A stretch of 64,000 nt of DNA from an uncultured Gammaproteobacteria bacterium (lineage in GTDB: Bacteria > Pseudomonadota > Gammaproteobacteria > Steroidobacterales > Foliamicaceae), in contig OX639965.1 of assembly GCA_951828235.1 (NCBI GenBank), positions 372,001 through 436,000 on the forward strand. Reading direction: 5' to 3'. A program made the translations under genes and the position numbers. The notes beneath the pieces are model-generated. The model was not told the origin of the DNA and ran no database searches. It worked only from the letters and a program-made list of their open reading frames with translations. Position 1 is the first letter of the stretch; each line of letters begins with the position of its first letter. Positions 1-12,558 of the stretch are shown here, one piece after another.

Positions 1-1
1 G

Positions 2-40
2 TACCTCTCCATCCTCAACGAAGGCACCGAAGTCTCATAA
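2..40 (+). CDS. C-terminal end of a gene entering from the left edge (unidentified)
   Basis: An open frame enters from the window edge and reads YLSILNEGTEVS before a TAA stop at 38-40. Only 12 codons are visible, too few to name a family. It would be convergent with ligA, whose stop lies about 80 bases away. The 41-121 stretch between them shows no other gene. This could equally be a chance open frame. Confidence 0.3.
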   Translation, partial: YLSILNEGTEVS

Positions 41-121
41 GCCAGGATATGCGCGCGCTCTGGGGCGCCCGTCTCCCTCAAACCGGGGCAGCCTGAGGCG
101 GCAGAAGGAATGATCGGGCGG

Positions 122-5180
<5,059 letters not shown>

Positions 5181-5227
5181 TGCAAACGCTTCTCAAAAGC
5201 CGGGCAACTGGTGTAAATTCCCCTGCC

Positions 5228-5599
5228 ATGAACTCCGTCCTGGAGACTTTCCCGAACCCGCGCACGGGCCGCAATTATACCATCACGGTGCGCGCGCCCG
5301 AATTCACCTGCCTGTGCCCGAAGACCGGCCAGCCGGACTTCGCGGAGCTAACGATCGACTATGTACCGGACGCCGTCTGTGTGGAATTGAAGTCGCTGAA
5401 GCTGTACCTGAATTCATTCCGCGACCACGGCGCGTTTCACGAGGCGGTCAGCAACGAAATCCTCGATGAGCTGGTGTCGCTCTTGCGGCCAAGCCACATG
5501 CGCCTCAGCGCCCGCTTCAATGTCCGCGGCGGCCTGTACACCACGGTCACGGTAGAGCATCGCGCGCCGGGCTGGGAACCTGATCCGCCCGCGGATTGA
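5228..5599 (+). CDS. queF: NADPH-dependent 7-cyano-7-deazaguanine (preQ0) reductase QueF, short form
   Basis: Reduces preQ0 to preQ1 in queuosine biosynthesis in the cytoplasm. The 123-residue protein carries the QueF motif [11 protein letters not shown], with Cys30 as the catalytic thiol and Asp37 as the proton donor. The substrate-binding segment [22 protein letters not shown] is near 51-72. It is the compact single-domain (Bacillus YkvM) type, not the long enteric type. The ATG at 5228 gives the expected N terminus [11 protein letters not shown]; an upstream in-frame ATG at 5180 would add an unconserved leader overlapping the smc start. The 47-base gap to smc is too short for a preQ1 riboswitch plus promoter. 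Confidence 0.95.
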   Translation: MNSVLETFPNPRTGRNYTITVRAPEFTCLCPKTGQPDFAELTIDYVPDAVCVELKSLKLYLNSFRDHGAFHEAVSNEILDELVSLLRPSHMRLSARFNVRGGLYTTVTVEHRAPGWEPDPPAD

Positions 5600-5633
5600 A
5601 GGGCGCGCCCAGGGAAACGAAAAACGCCGGAAC

Positions 5634-5650
5634 GAGGGCGTCCCGCCCTC
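5634..5650. terminator. Short GC hairpin after queF
   Basis: A perfect 7-bp inverted repeat (gagggcg / cgccctc) with a 3-base loop lies 35 bases after the queF stop. On the plus strand the downstream sequence is acccaaaac with no T-run; on the minus strand it runs toward gcgtttttcg. It may end queF transcription, but a classical Rho-independent terminator is not supported. A similar hairpin follows dksA. Confidence 0.35.
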
Positions 5651-5723
5651 ACCCAAAACACGAACAATCGGGGCTACGTTGCAGGGCGGGCAAAACGCTA
5701 TAATTCCGCGCGCTCGCAAAACC

Positions 5724-6158
5724 ATGCAAGACCAACTCATACACGGCATTCCTCCTTATCGCCCGAAAAAGGGTGAGAAGTACATGAACGACGCCCAGTT
5801 GGAGCATTTCCGCAAGATTCTGCTTGCCTGGAAGGCGGAATTGATGGGCGAGGTGGAGCGCACGGTGCATCACATGCGCGACGATGCAAGCAATTTCCCC
5901 GACCCGAGCGACCGGGCGACCCAGGAATCCGAATTCGGCCTGGAACTCAGAACGCGCGATCGGGAGCGCAAGCTACTGAAGAAAATCAATGCCGCCCTGG
6001 AGCGGATTAATGACGGCAGCTACGGCTACTGCGAGGAAACCGGCGAGGAAATCGGCCTGGAACGGCTTCAGGCGCGCCCCGTGGCGACGCTATCGGTGGA
6101 AGCGCAGCAGCACCGCGAGATGGCCGAGCGCCAGTACCGCGACCGCACTACCCGCTAG
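5724..6158 (+). CDS. dksA: DksA-family RNA polymerase secondary-channel regulator, cysteine-poor (DksA2-like)
   Basis: Works with ppGpp at the RNA polymerase secondary channel to retune rRNA and amino-acid promoters. The 144 residues match DksA from the N-terminal segment (PYRPKKGEKYMNDAQLEHFR) through the coiled-coil tip DPSDRA (Asp60, Asp63, Ala65). The C-terminal zinc-finger site reads Cys103-x2-Thr106 and Ser124-x2-Ala127, so three of the four canonical cysteines are replaced. This is the pattern of zinc-independent DksA2 proteins and of many alphaproteobacterial DksA proteins. The ATG at 5724 restores the conserved N terminus. A -10-like TATAAT lies at 5699-5704, with no good -35 at proper spacing. 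Confidence 0.93.
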   Translation: MQDQLIHGIPPYRPKKGEKYMNDAQLEHFRKILLAWKAELMGEVERTVHHMRDDASNFPDPSDRATQESEFGLELRTRDRERKLLKKINAALERINDGSYGYCEETGEEIGLERLQARPVATLSVEAQQHREMAERQYRDRTTR

Positions 6159-6166
6159 CCGGGAAA

Positions 6167-6183
6167 GAGGGCGGAACGCCCTT
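6167..6183 (+). terminator. Hairpin downstream of dksA
   Basis: GGGCG-GAA-CGCCC, extended by A-T and G-T pairs, begins 9 bases after the dksA stop. The following sequence is only mildly AT-rich (ttgatgaatttgat), so it is a weak terminator candidate. Confidence 0.35.
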
Positions 6184-6230
6184 GATGAATTTGATATTTA
6201 CCCACCTGGCGGGCGATAATCGCCCACACT

Positions 6231-7466
6231 ATGGTCGATTATCCACTTTTGCCCCGAATTGCTTCGGCGTTGCTCAGCTCCGCACTGAACTCTTTCCCCG
6301 TGGTGGTACTCATGGGCGCGCGGCAAACCGGCAAGAGCACGCTGGCACAGTCCGATCCCTTCTCCCACAGGCGGCTCTATCTCACGCTTGATGACCTTCA
6401 ATCGCACGAACGCGCGCGGCTCGCCCCGGAGGACTTCCTGCAAAGCGCGCCTCGGCTCACCGTCGATGAGGTACAGCGCGAGCCGCAACTGTTACGCACC
6501 ATAAAGCGCGCAGTCGATAATGACCGCCCACGGCAGTTGGGGCGTTTTCTGCTTACGGGTTCAGCCAACCTGCTGCTCATGCAGCGTGTTTCCGAAAGCC
6601 TCGCCGGCCGCGCCGCCTATGTGAATCTCTGGCCAATGACCCGACGTGAGCGCATGGGCCTGGGAACCGCGGGAATCTGGTCGGAATTCTTCGACGTTTC
6701 GCCGCAGGACTGGCTCGATGTCGCGGCCGCAGGTAATGAGGCTCCTGCCGATTGGCGGCGCGAACTCCTTCAGGGCGGATATCCAACCCCGGCGCTGGAA
6801 CTGCAGGACGACGCCGCCCGCGCCATGTGGTTCGACGCCTATATCCGAACTTATCTGGAGCGGGACCTTCAATCCCTGGCCGCCATCGGCAGCCTCATAG
6901 ACTTCAGGCGCCTCATGCGCGCCGCATGTCAGCGTGTAGGCGGCCTTGCGAATCAGACGGAGATCAGCCGGGACACGCTGATTCCCCGCGCTACCGTGCA
7001 GCGCTACCTCAACCTGCTCGAAACCTCCTTCCAGCTCGTTCTCCTTCCCGCGTTCGCGATGAACCGCACCAAACGCCTTATCAAGTCCCCCAAACTCTAT
7101 TGGAGCGACCCCGCGCTAGCCTTCTGGTTGAGCGGGGAGCAAACGCCTCGCGGCGCGCATTTGGAAAATCTCGTGCTCTCGGACCTCCTGGCGTGGAAAG
7201 GCGCGCAATCACCGGCGCCCGAAGTGTTTTATTGGCGCACGGCCACCGGCAAAGAAGTGGATTTCGTGCTCGAAATCGGGGACAGGCTGCTGGCGGTAGA
7301 GGTAAGGGCGACTGCCTCTCCCCGTCACCAGGACGGCCAGGGGCTACGGCTTTTTGGCGAGGAGTATGGGAAAGCCTGCGTTGGCGGCTTGCTGCTGCAC
7401 GGCGGAACGGACGCTTTCTGGCTGTCCGAAGGCATTCTTTGCGCGCCCTGGTGGAAAGTGTTTTGA
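6231..7466 (+). CDS. AAA_14 / DUF4143 family ATP-binding protein
   Basis: A 411-residue P-loop protein. Walker A GARQTGKST is at 29-37, a Walker-B-like LTVDEVQ is near 90 and a sensor-like LLTGSANLL follows. These are hallmarks of the AAA_14 plus DUF4143 family widespread in bacteria and archaea. The C-terminal part carries YWRTATGKEVDFVLE and then AVEVRAT, resembling a PD-(D/E)xK nuclease core with Arg in place of the usual Lys. The family's biochemical role is not settled. It stands alone between dksA and a stretch of gene remnants, with no toxin or antitoxin partner visible. The ATG at 6231 gives the usual N terminus. Confidence 0.85.
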   Translation: MVDYPLLPRIASALLSSALNSFPVVVLMGARQTGKSTLAQSDPFSHRRLYLTLDDLQSHERARLAPEDFLQSAPRLTVDEVQREPQLLRTIKRAVDNDRPRQLGRFLLTGSANLLLMQRVSESLAGRAAYVNLWPMTRRERMGLGTAGIWSEFFDVSPQDWLDVAAAGNEAPADWRRELLQGGYPTPALELQDDAARAMWFDAYIRTYLERDLQSLAAIGSLIDFRRLMRAACQRVGGLANQTEISRDTLIPRATVQRYLNLLETSFQLVLLPAFAMNRTKRLIKSPKLYWSDPALAFWLSGEQTPRGAHLENLVLSDLLAWKGAQSPAPEVFYWRTATGKEVDFVLEIGDRLLAVEVRATASPRHQDGQGLRLFGEEYGKACVGGLLLHGGTDAFWLSEGILCAPWWKVF

Positions 7467-7569
7467 AACCCTCCGCCTGGCAATCCGGGATAGATGCACC
7501 GCTCCACAATCTTTGACAGAGACGGAACTACGTTCATTCGATTAGGGACGCTCTACCACTTGCGTGATA

Positions 7570-7862
7570 TCAGATTCCATCCAGGAAGTTCTTGAGGTGC
7601 TGAATCGCGCCCGGCTCGTGCAGCATCGGCGCATGATCCGGGCGACTCCGGCGGGCGAGATCTTTGGGCCGACGTCATTCAATACCACGCCGCGAAACAG
7701 CCGTAGCCGCATATTCGCCATAATCATCGACATCAGGCCGCCCGTGGAGGCGGCGACGGGCGCGATGCGGCGCAATCCGAGCTGCTCAATGAGAGTGAAC
7801 ATGTCCGCCACGCAGCGCGCCGGCGTGTGGTTTCAGGGTTGCTGTCCCGCTGGGATTCTCCG
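7570..7862 (-). pseudogene. Internally deleted alpha/beta hydrolase remnant
   Basis: Read from 7862 downward, one frame gives PHTPARCVADMFTLIEQLGL, then VAASTGGLMS (nucleophile-elbow region with the serine position altered) and LNDVGPKISPAGVARI, typical mid-protein alpha/beta hydrolase sequence. Directly after that, in a different frame, comes DHAPMLHEPGAIQHLKNFL with a TGA at 7570-7572. This matches the family's C-terminal catalytic-histidine segment. The N-terminal third and the middle are missing, and the two parts are out of frame. The intact hydrolase at 8970-10064 is not obviously its parent. Confidence 0.7.
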
Positions 7863-7870
7863 CAGCGGCG

Positions 7871-8053
7871 CTAGCTGTAGCGAAGGTCGCCGAATCGGGT
7901 CCTTAGCACCCTCTTGAGCACCTTGCCGTTAGCGTTGCGGACAATGCCCTTGGGCTCGCCAGTAGTGCCGGAGCTGTAGATGATGTTCATCAAGTCATCG
8001 TCCGCCAACCGCTGCAGCCGACCGCCGGTCTCAGGAATGGTGCAAGTCGGCGT
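7871..8053 (-). pseudogene. Acyl-CoA synthetase (AMP-binding) remnant with in-frame internal deletion
   Basis: The visible reading is DDLMNIIYSSGTTGEPKGIV joined directly to RNANGKVLKRVLRTRF and a TAG at 7871-7873. The first piece is the P-loop-like AMP-binding motif found near residue 190 of fatty-acid and aromatic acyl-CoA synthetases. The second is the C-terminal A10 motif with the catalytic lysine, near residue 500. About 300 intervening residues and the N-terminal domain are gone, so it cannot be functional. The frame continues upstream as antisense of the winged-helix gene, which is not meaningful coding. Confidence 0.75.
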
Positions 8054-8131
8054 TGCTTGGCTAGGGTTATGAGCAGCACGCCGCGTAGACAGTTCGAAGA
8101 ATCCCGCATGGGGTGGAATAGAATCGCCGTG

Positions 8132-9010
8132 ATGACCGAATTGCGCAGTGCCGCAAGCGGCTCCTTGATACGGTCGGGCCATCCGAGACCCGTCTTGGCG
8201 GCTTGGATGGGCCACATGGAGCGTTACGGCGAAGTCTGGTACGAAGACATTGGCCGCGACTACTTTAATCAGGAGTACTGGTACCTGCTCGTCAGCGTCA
8301 TCGTGCGCTACTGGCGCGGCGAGCTGATGAATGTGGGCGCCGCTTGCGCGTGCATGAAGACTGGCTCCATGCGAACCCGCGAGGCCCGCTTGCGCAGATT
8401 GCTGAATGCCCGCTGGATCGAAAAATCGAAAAGCGCGCCTGACAGGCGGCAAACCTGTGTGCTGCCGACCGCCGACATGCAGCGCATCGTTGGAGCGCAT
8501 TTGCGGCGAAGCCTGATCGAGGCGGCGCGTTTCGCGCGCGAGGCAGACATTCTTGATGCCGTCGAGCCGCTGATCAGCTCTCTGGAGACCAACGGAGGCG
8601 CGTTGAACGAGACTCATCTGCTTCCTTGGGCCGAGTTTCTGGTCGAATACACCGACGATTGGAACGCCACTTTCGACAACCGCTTTCACACCGAGGAATA
8701 CTGGCACCCGTTCGTGCACTGCCTGCTGGCGTTCTGGGAGGGCCGCCCGCTCACGATAGGCGAAGCCTGCCAAACCATGCGCACGGGCTCGAACCGCACG
8801 CGGGAGAGCCGCGTCGCCATTGCGATGATGCGAGACCTGCTGGTCAAGCGCAAGACCGAAACGGACCTGCGGACTCTGCTGGTGCTGCCGGCTCCCAGCC
8901 TGGAGCGCTGCCTGGTGGCCCATTTCGATCGCACGCTCGAACAGCTTGGGTGCCTGCTCCGCCATCTGCTCACCCGCGGGCGGGCGGATTGGCCCGCAGA
9001 AACTCCGTGA
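8132..9010 (+). CDS. Tandem winged-helix (MarR-like) protein made of two internal repeats
   Basis: About 292 residues from the ATG at 8132; upstream in-frame ATGs at 8057 and 8108 exist, and a GTG at 8129. Two units of about 105 residues (roughly 25-130 and 165-271) repeat the same order. Each has an aromatic-rich helix (FNQEYWYLL / FHTEEYWHPF), a helix-turn-helix (VGAACACMKTGSMRTREARL / IGEACQTMRTGSNRTRESRV), a wing ending in VLPT or VLPAP, and a terminal helix. This looks like two MarR-type winged helices in one chain, which could bind DNA as a monomer. Its 3' end overlaps the convergent hydrolase gene by 41 bases. It probably regulates that hydrolase and the TonB receptor, an inference from position only. 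Confidence 0.75.
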   Translation: MTELRSAASGSLIRSGHPRPVLAAWMGHMERYGEVWYEDIGRDYFNQEYWYLLVSVIVRYWRGELMNVGAACACMKTGSMRTREARLRRLLNARWIEKSKSAPDRRQTCVLPTADMQRIVGAHLRRSLIEAARFAREADILDAVEPLISSLETNGGALNETHLLPWAEFLVEYTDDWNATFDNRFHTEEYWHPFVHCLLAFWEGRPLTIGEACQTMRTGSNRTRESRVAIAMMRDLLVKRKTETDLRTLLVLPAPSLERCLVAHFDRTLEQLGCLLRHLLTRGRADWPAETP

Positions 9011-10064
9011 GCAGGCGAAGGAACTCCTCCGGCTTCTCGATGAACGGCGTGTGCCCGCAATCGGGGATAACCCGTTCCGCGACCTCGCCGCCGCGCCTCG
9101 CGTAGGCAGCCAGCACGCTGCGCGTCTGGCGCAGCATAGGCTGCGGCGGGCAGCGCTGCATGCCCGGCCAGCCGGGAATGTTGCCGAGCGCGCCCTGATT
9201 GGCCGCATCCAGCGCGCTCCGGTCGCTGATGATCGCGTCGTCGGCGCCGCGCAGCCACAGCACGGCCGGCTTGGGTTGGATCTCGGTAATCGCAGAGGCG
9301 TTGAAGTAGCGCCCCGACATCGCATTGACCACTCCGGTGTCGCCCGGGGCGAAACCCGGCCAGTTGCGCGTTGCCACGCTGTTACCCGGATACCACTCGT
9401 CACCGATCCGTGTACTCAGCACGCTGTCGAGCAGTTCTTCCATGGCGGCGGGCACGAACGGCGGCTTGAAGTAGAGCTGCTCCATCACCCGCCGCGGCGA
9501 AGTGACGCCGTCCAGTCCGCGGTCCTTGGCGGATAGTTTGGCCACGAAGTCCCCGTGAACGGCGCCCGCGCCCGCGCCCGCGCCATCCGCGAAGCAGAGG
9601 GTGCCGCGCTCATCGGCGGTGCCGCTGTAACCGAAGGGGGAGATGGGATCGACCAGGGCAACGCTATCGAGCGCCTCGGGCCTGCGCAGCAGCATCTTCA
9701 TCGCCACGCCACCGCCCATGCTGTGGCCGATCAGATGGAAGCGCTCGATCCCGAACTCATCGATCGCCGCAAGGACATCGCCAGCCATGTCATCCATGCC
9801 CGTGCGGGCGCGCACGGGCAGCGGCTCGGTGTTCCCGTAACCCCGCAAGTCGGGCGCCAGGCAACGGAACTCCCCCGAAAGCGCGGCCATAGTCGAATGC
9901 CAGAAGATCGACGAGGACAAGTTGCCGTGGACGAGAACAACCGCTGGGCCGGCGCTGCCGGCTGTGCGGACGGCGACTTTGATCAAGGGCGTCTGCACCA
10001 GGCGCACTGGCAGCGCCGCTCCCGTGGGAGTCGCCTGCTTTGGGGCTGCCTTGCTAGGTTTCAA
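8970..10064 (-). CDS. Alpha/beta-fold hydrolase
   Basis: A 364-residue serine hydrolase. The oxyanion region is LVHGNLSSS (about 44-52), the nucleophile elbow GHSMGG puts Ser115 in place, the acid is in LRGADDAI (Asp275/276) and the catalytic His338 is in DCGHTPF. A long cap (about 140-260) includes an Ala-Gly repeat (162-168). The N terminus has no signal peptide, so it is probably cytoplasmic; esters or related compounds are likely substrates but the specific one cannot be read. It lies 62 bases downstream of the TonB receptor on the same strand, suggesting co-transcription. Confidence 0.88.
   Translation of the reverse strand: MKPSKAAPKQATPTGAALPVRLVQTPLIKVAVRTAGSAGPAVVLVHGNLSSSIFWHSTMAALSGEFRCLAPDLRGYGNTEPLPVRARTGMDDMAGDVLAAIDEFGIERFHLIGHSMGGGVAMKMLLRRPEALDSVALVDPISPFGYSGTADERGTLCFADGAGAGAGAVHGDFVAKLSAKDRGLDGVTSPRRVMEQLYFKPPFVPAAMEELLDSVLSTRIGDEWYPGNSVATRNWPGFAPGDTGVVNAMSGRYFNASAITEIQPKPAVLWLRGADDAIISDRSALDAANQGALGNIPGWPGMQRCPPQPMLRQTRSVLAAYARRGGEVAERVIPDCGHTPFIEKPEEFLRLLTEFLRANPPARG
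9562..9584. repeat. Hexanucleotide repeat GCGCCC, about 3.8 copies
   Basis: Direct tandem copies of gcgccc lie inside the hydrolase gene and encode an alternating Ala-Gly stretch in the cap region. The six-base unit keeps the frame if copies are gained or lost. Confidence 0.75.
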
Positions 10065-10126
10065 TCAAAGCTGGACGTTCTTGGCCGTATTCGGGCCGCG
10101 CTGCGTCGGGAACGCCATGCCGCGTT

Positions 10127-12382
10127 TCAGTTGAAGCGATAGTTTGCCATCACGCGGTAGGTCCTCGGCGCGCCATGATAGGCGAGCCCCACGCCTGGGA
10201 AGGCGGTCAGGTCGAAACCGTGCGTGATGTAGGTCTCGTCCGTCAGGTTCTTCACGCCCAGGGACAGCGCCCAGCGCTCGTCGTCGTCCTCAAGCGAAAC
10301 CGCGACGTTGTGCAGCGCATGGCCGCTCTGTTCGAGGGAGGGATGGTTGTTGACCTCCACGAAATAGTCGGAGCGCCAAGTCATGTCCCAGGCGAAGCGC
10401 ACCTGTCCGAAGCCTACTGGCAACGCGTACTGAGCGGCCAGGCTGCCGGTCATGTCCGGCGCATGGATCGGGGTGCGCTCATCGGCGACATCGCGTTGCG
10501 ACGCGTCGATGAATTCCTTGTAGCTGGCATCCAGAAAGCCGAGGCTGGCGCTTACCAGAAGGTTGGGCATCGGACGGGCCACGGCTTCCAGTTCCAGGCC
10601 CAGCATCTCGGCTTTGCCCGCATTTGTGAACACCGTGGCGAATCCCCCGCCCGGCGTCGCCGAAAAGCTGCTCAACTGCAGGTCGGTATAGTCGTTGAAG
10701 AACGCGGCGGCGCTGAACCGCCAGGAACCATCGTCGGCGCCCACCTTCCAGCCTAGTTCGAAGGTATCCGCGAACTCCGGATCGTAGGGCGCGGACTGCG
10801 TGCCCACCGCGTCTGCAGAAGACGCGCCATTGTAGCCAATGCGCCCGTCGAATCCGCCGCTCTTGAAGCCGCGTGCCCAGTTGAGGTACAGCATTCCCGC
10901 CGAATTGGTCGTGTATGCGATGCCGAGCTTCGGCGTGAGCGCGTCGAATCTGTCCTCAAGATTCAGACGAAGCGCAAAGGGGTTCAGCGATCCCAACTCA
11001 GGCGTGCAGGCATCGATATCCAGCGGCTGCGGACTGAAGGCCTGGCAGGCCTTGCGCTTCAAGCGGCGGATCTCGTCGTTGTAGCGCAAACCCGCCGTCA
11101 GTTCGACCCTTTCGCCCGCAAACCAGGAGACTTCGCCGAACAGGGCGGTCGCTTCGATGCGCTGATCGTTCTCGCTGACGGTGTTGTAGGGTAGGAAGAA
11201 CCCGGCGCCGCCGGCGAAGTCGATGGGTTCGGAATTGCTGATGCCGTCGGGCGTGATGTCGTTCTCGGAGAACCAATACGCTCCTATCAACCCGGTCAGC
11301 GCGTCCCCCGCGGCGAAGGCGAGTTGCAGCTCCTGGCTGAACTGGTCCTGATCCTGATCCACCAATACGCCAAAAATAGGGTAGCCCGTCCCGTCCAGGT
11401 CGATATGGGTTTCGTGCTCTACCTCCCGGTAGGCAGTGATCGACTTCAGTTCCATGTTCGGCGTAACGGACCGCCGCACAACCAGGCTCACGCCCTGCAC
11501 CACCAAGCGCTCCACATCGTTGAAATCCGCTTCGATGGAAAAGGGGTCGGCGGCGGCCGGATGGGTGGCGGTTGCCGCCACGAGGGTGGGTCCGGCGGTC
11601 ACGCGCGCCGGGGTCACGGAACGCGCTGGTTCGTTCTCCGAGCGGTCCACGGCCAAGTTCACCGCCCATGCGGCGGAGGGCGAGTAGCTCAGTTGCGCCC
11701 GCCAGGCCAGACTGTCGCGGTCGCCGTCTATGCTTGCGGCGCCGGGATGAACGTTTTCCGTGTAGCCTTCGTGACTGCCCCAAGCCAGCGACATGCGGCC
11801 GAGCAAGTTGCCTTCGCCCAGCGGGCCGCTCAGCACCGCTCGCACTCGGCGCTCGCTGTAGTTGCCCAGCCCGGCTGCGACATTGACAAGCGGAGTGGCC
11901 GACGGGGGGGCCGAAACGTACTTGATGGCGCCGCCGATCGTGTTGCGTCCGTAGAGGGTGCCCTGGGGACCGCGCAGAACTTCGATGCGGTCCACATCGA
12001 TTACATCCAGAAATGCCCCTTGCGCGCGTCCCAAATACACATCGTCGAGGTACACGCCCACGCCGGGATCGGCAAACGATAGCGAGTCGCGCTGACCGAC
12101 ACCGCGCACGTACACGACGGCGTTGGCAGCGTCGCCCATATGGAAGGCCAGATTGGGGACGATGCCCGAAAGATCGCCGAGGTCGTCAACCTGCATCCGG
12201 CCGAGGTCTGACGCGGTCAAGGCGCTCACCGATAAGGGCGTGTCCAGCAGGCCCTCCTCGCGCTTGCGCGCCGTAACGACAATTTCTTCAATGGCCGCAG
12301 CCTGACCTGCGTCGTTCTGCGCGACAACTGGCAGCGGACACAGCAGCGACACCCCAATAACAGCGAAGACGTGGCGTTTCAT
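10127..12382 (-). CDS. TonB-dependent outer-membrane receptor
   Basis: A 751-residue receptor for energised uptake of an unknown ligand. The ATG at 12382 has ggggag upstream and gives a signal peptide (MKRHVFAVIGVSLLCPLPVVAQ). The TonB-box region EEIVVTARKREEG and the plug (LYGRNTIGGAIKYVS, about 130-145) follow, then a 22-strand-type barrel rich in aromatic alternation that ends YRVMANYRFN. This architecture is common among receptors for hydrophobic or aromatic compounds in sphingomonads and marine gammaproteobacteria, but no ligand can be assigned. The downstream alpha/beta hydrolase suggests an uptake-and-hydrolysis pair. Confidence 0.93.
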   Translation of the reverse strand: MKRHVFAVIGVSLLCPLPVVAQNDAGQAAAIEEIVVTARKREEGLLDTPLSVSALTASDLGRMQVDDLGDLSGIVPNLAFHMGDAANAVVYVRGVGQRDSLSFADPGVGVYLDDVYLGRAQGAFLDVIDVDRIEVLRGPQGTLYGRNTIGGAIKYVSAPPSATPLVNVAAGLGNYSERRVRAVLSGPLGEGNLLGRMSLAWGSHEGYTENVHPGAASIDGDRDSLAWRAQLSYSPSAAWAVNLAVDRSENEPARSVTPARVTAGPTLVAATATHPAAADPFSIEADFNDVERLVVQGVSLVVRRSVTPNMELKSITAYREVEHETHIDLDGTGYPIFGVLVDQDQDQFSQELQLAFAAGDALTGLIGAYWFSENDITPDGISNSEPIDFAGGAGFFLPYNTVSENDQRIEATALFGEVSWFAGERVELTAGLRYNDEIRRLKRKACQAFSPQPLDIDACTPELGSLNPFALRLNLEDRFDALTPKLGIAYTTNSAGMLYLNWARGFKSGGFDGRIGYNGASSADAVGTQSAPYDPEFADTFELGWKVGADDGSWRFSAAAFFNDYTDLQLSSFSATPGGGFATVFTNAGKAEMLGLELEAVARPMPNLLVSASLGFLDASYKEFIDASQRDVADERTPIHAPDMTGSLAAQYALPVGFGQVRFAWDMTWRSDYFVEVNNHPSLEQSGHALHNVAVSLEDDDERWALSLGVKNLTDETYITHGFDLTAFPGVGLAYHGAPRTYRVMANYRFN

Positions 12383-12558
12383 AGGCTTGCTCCCCAGTGC
12401 ATCTCCAATGCTCGGCGAGGAAACAAGCCGAATCAATAACAAATTTTGTCGCAATTATCGCGGTCGTTTTGGCGCCGCGGCGGAGCGGCCACGAACACCC
12501 CGTGGCGGCAATAGACGAGAAGGGCGACCCAAAGGACGCCCTCCATCAAGGGAATACG
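12383..12558. other. Intergenic region between the TonB receptor and pnp
   Basis: 176 bases. The part next to the receptor (about 12425-12465) is AT-richer than its surroundings and probably holds the receptor promoter, but no convincing -35/-10 pair is seen. An imperfect hairpin at 12521-12542 (AGGGCG/CGCCCT with an inner CC/GG pair) follows the pnp stop and may stabilise or end the pnp transcript; it lacks a T-run. Confidence 0.4.

Noticed and set aside
5181-5227. preQ1 riboswitch before queF
   Set aside because: Only 47 bases separate smc and queF, and no preQ1-type pseudoknot sequence is visible.
6231-12382. Genomic island or prophage covering the accessory stretch
   Set aside because: No integrase, transposase, attachment-site repeat or phage gene is seen, and the nearest tRNA is about 9 kb away.
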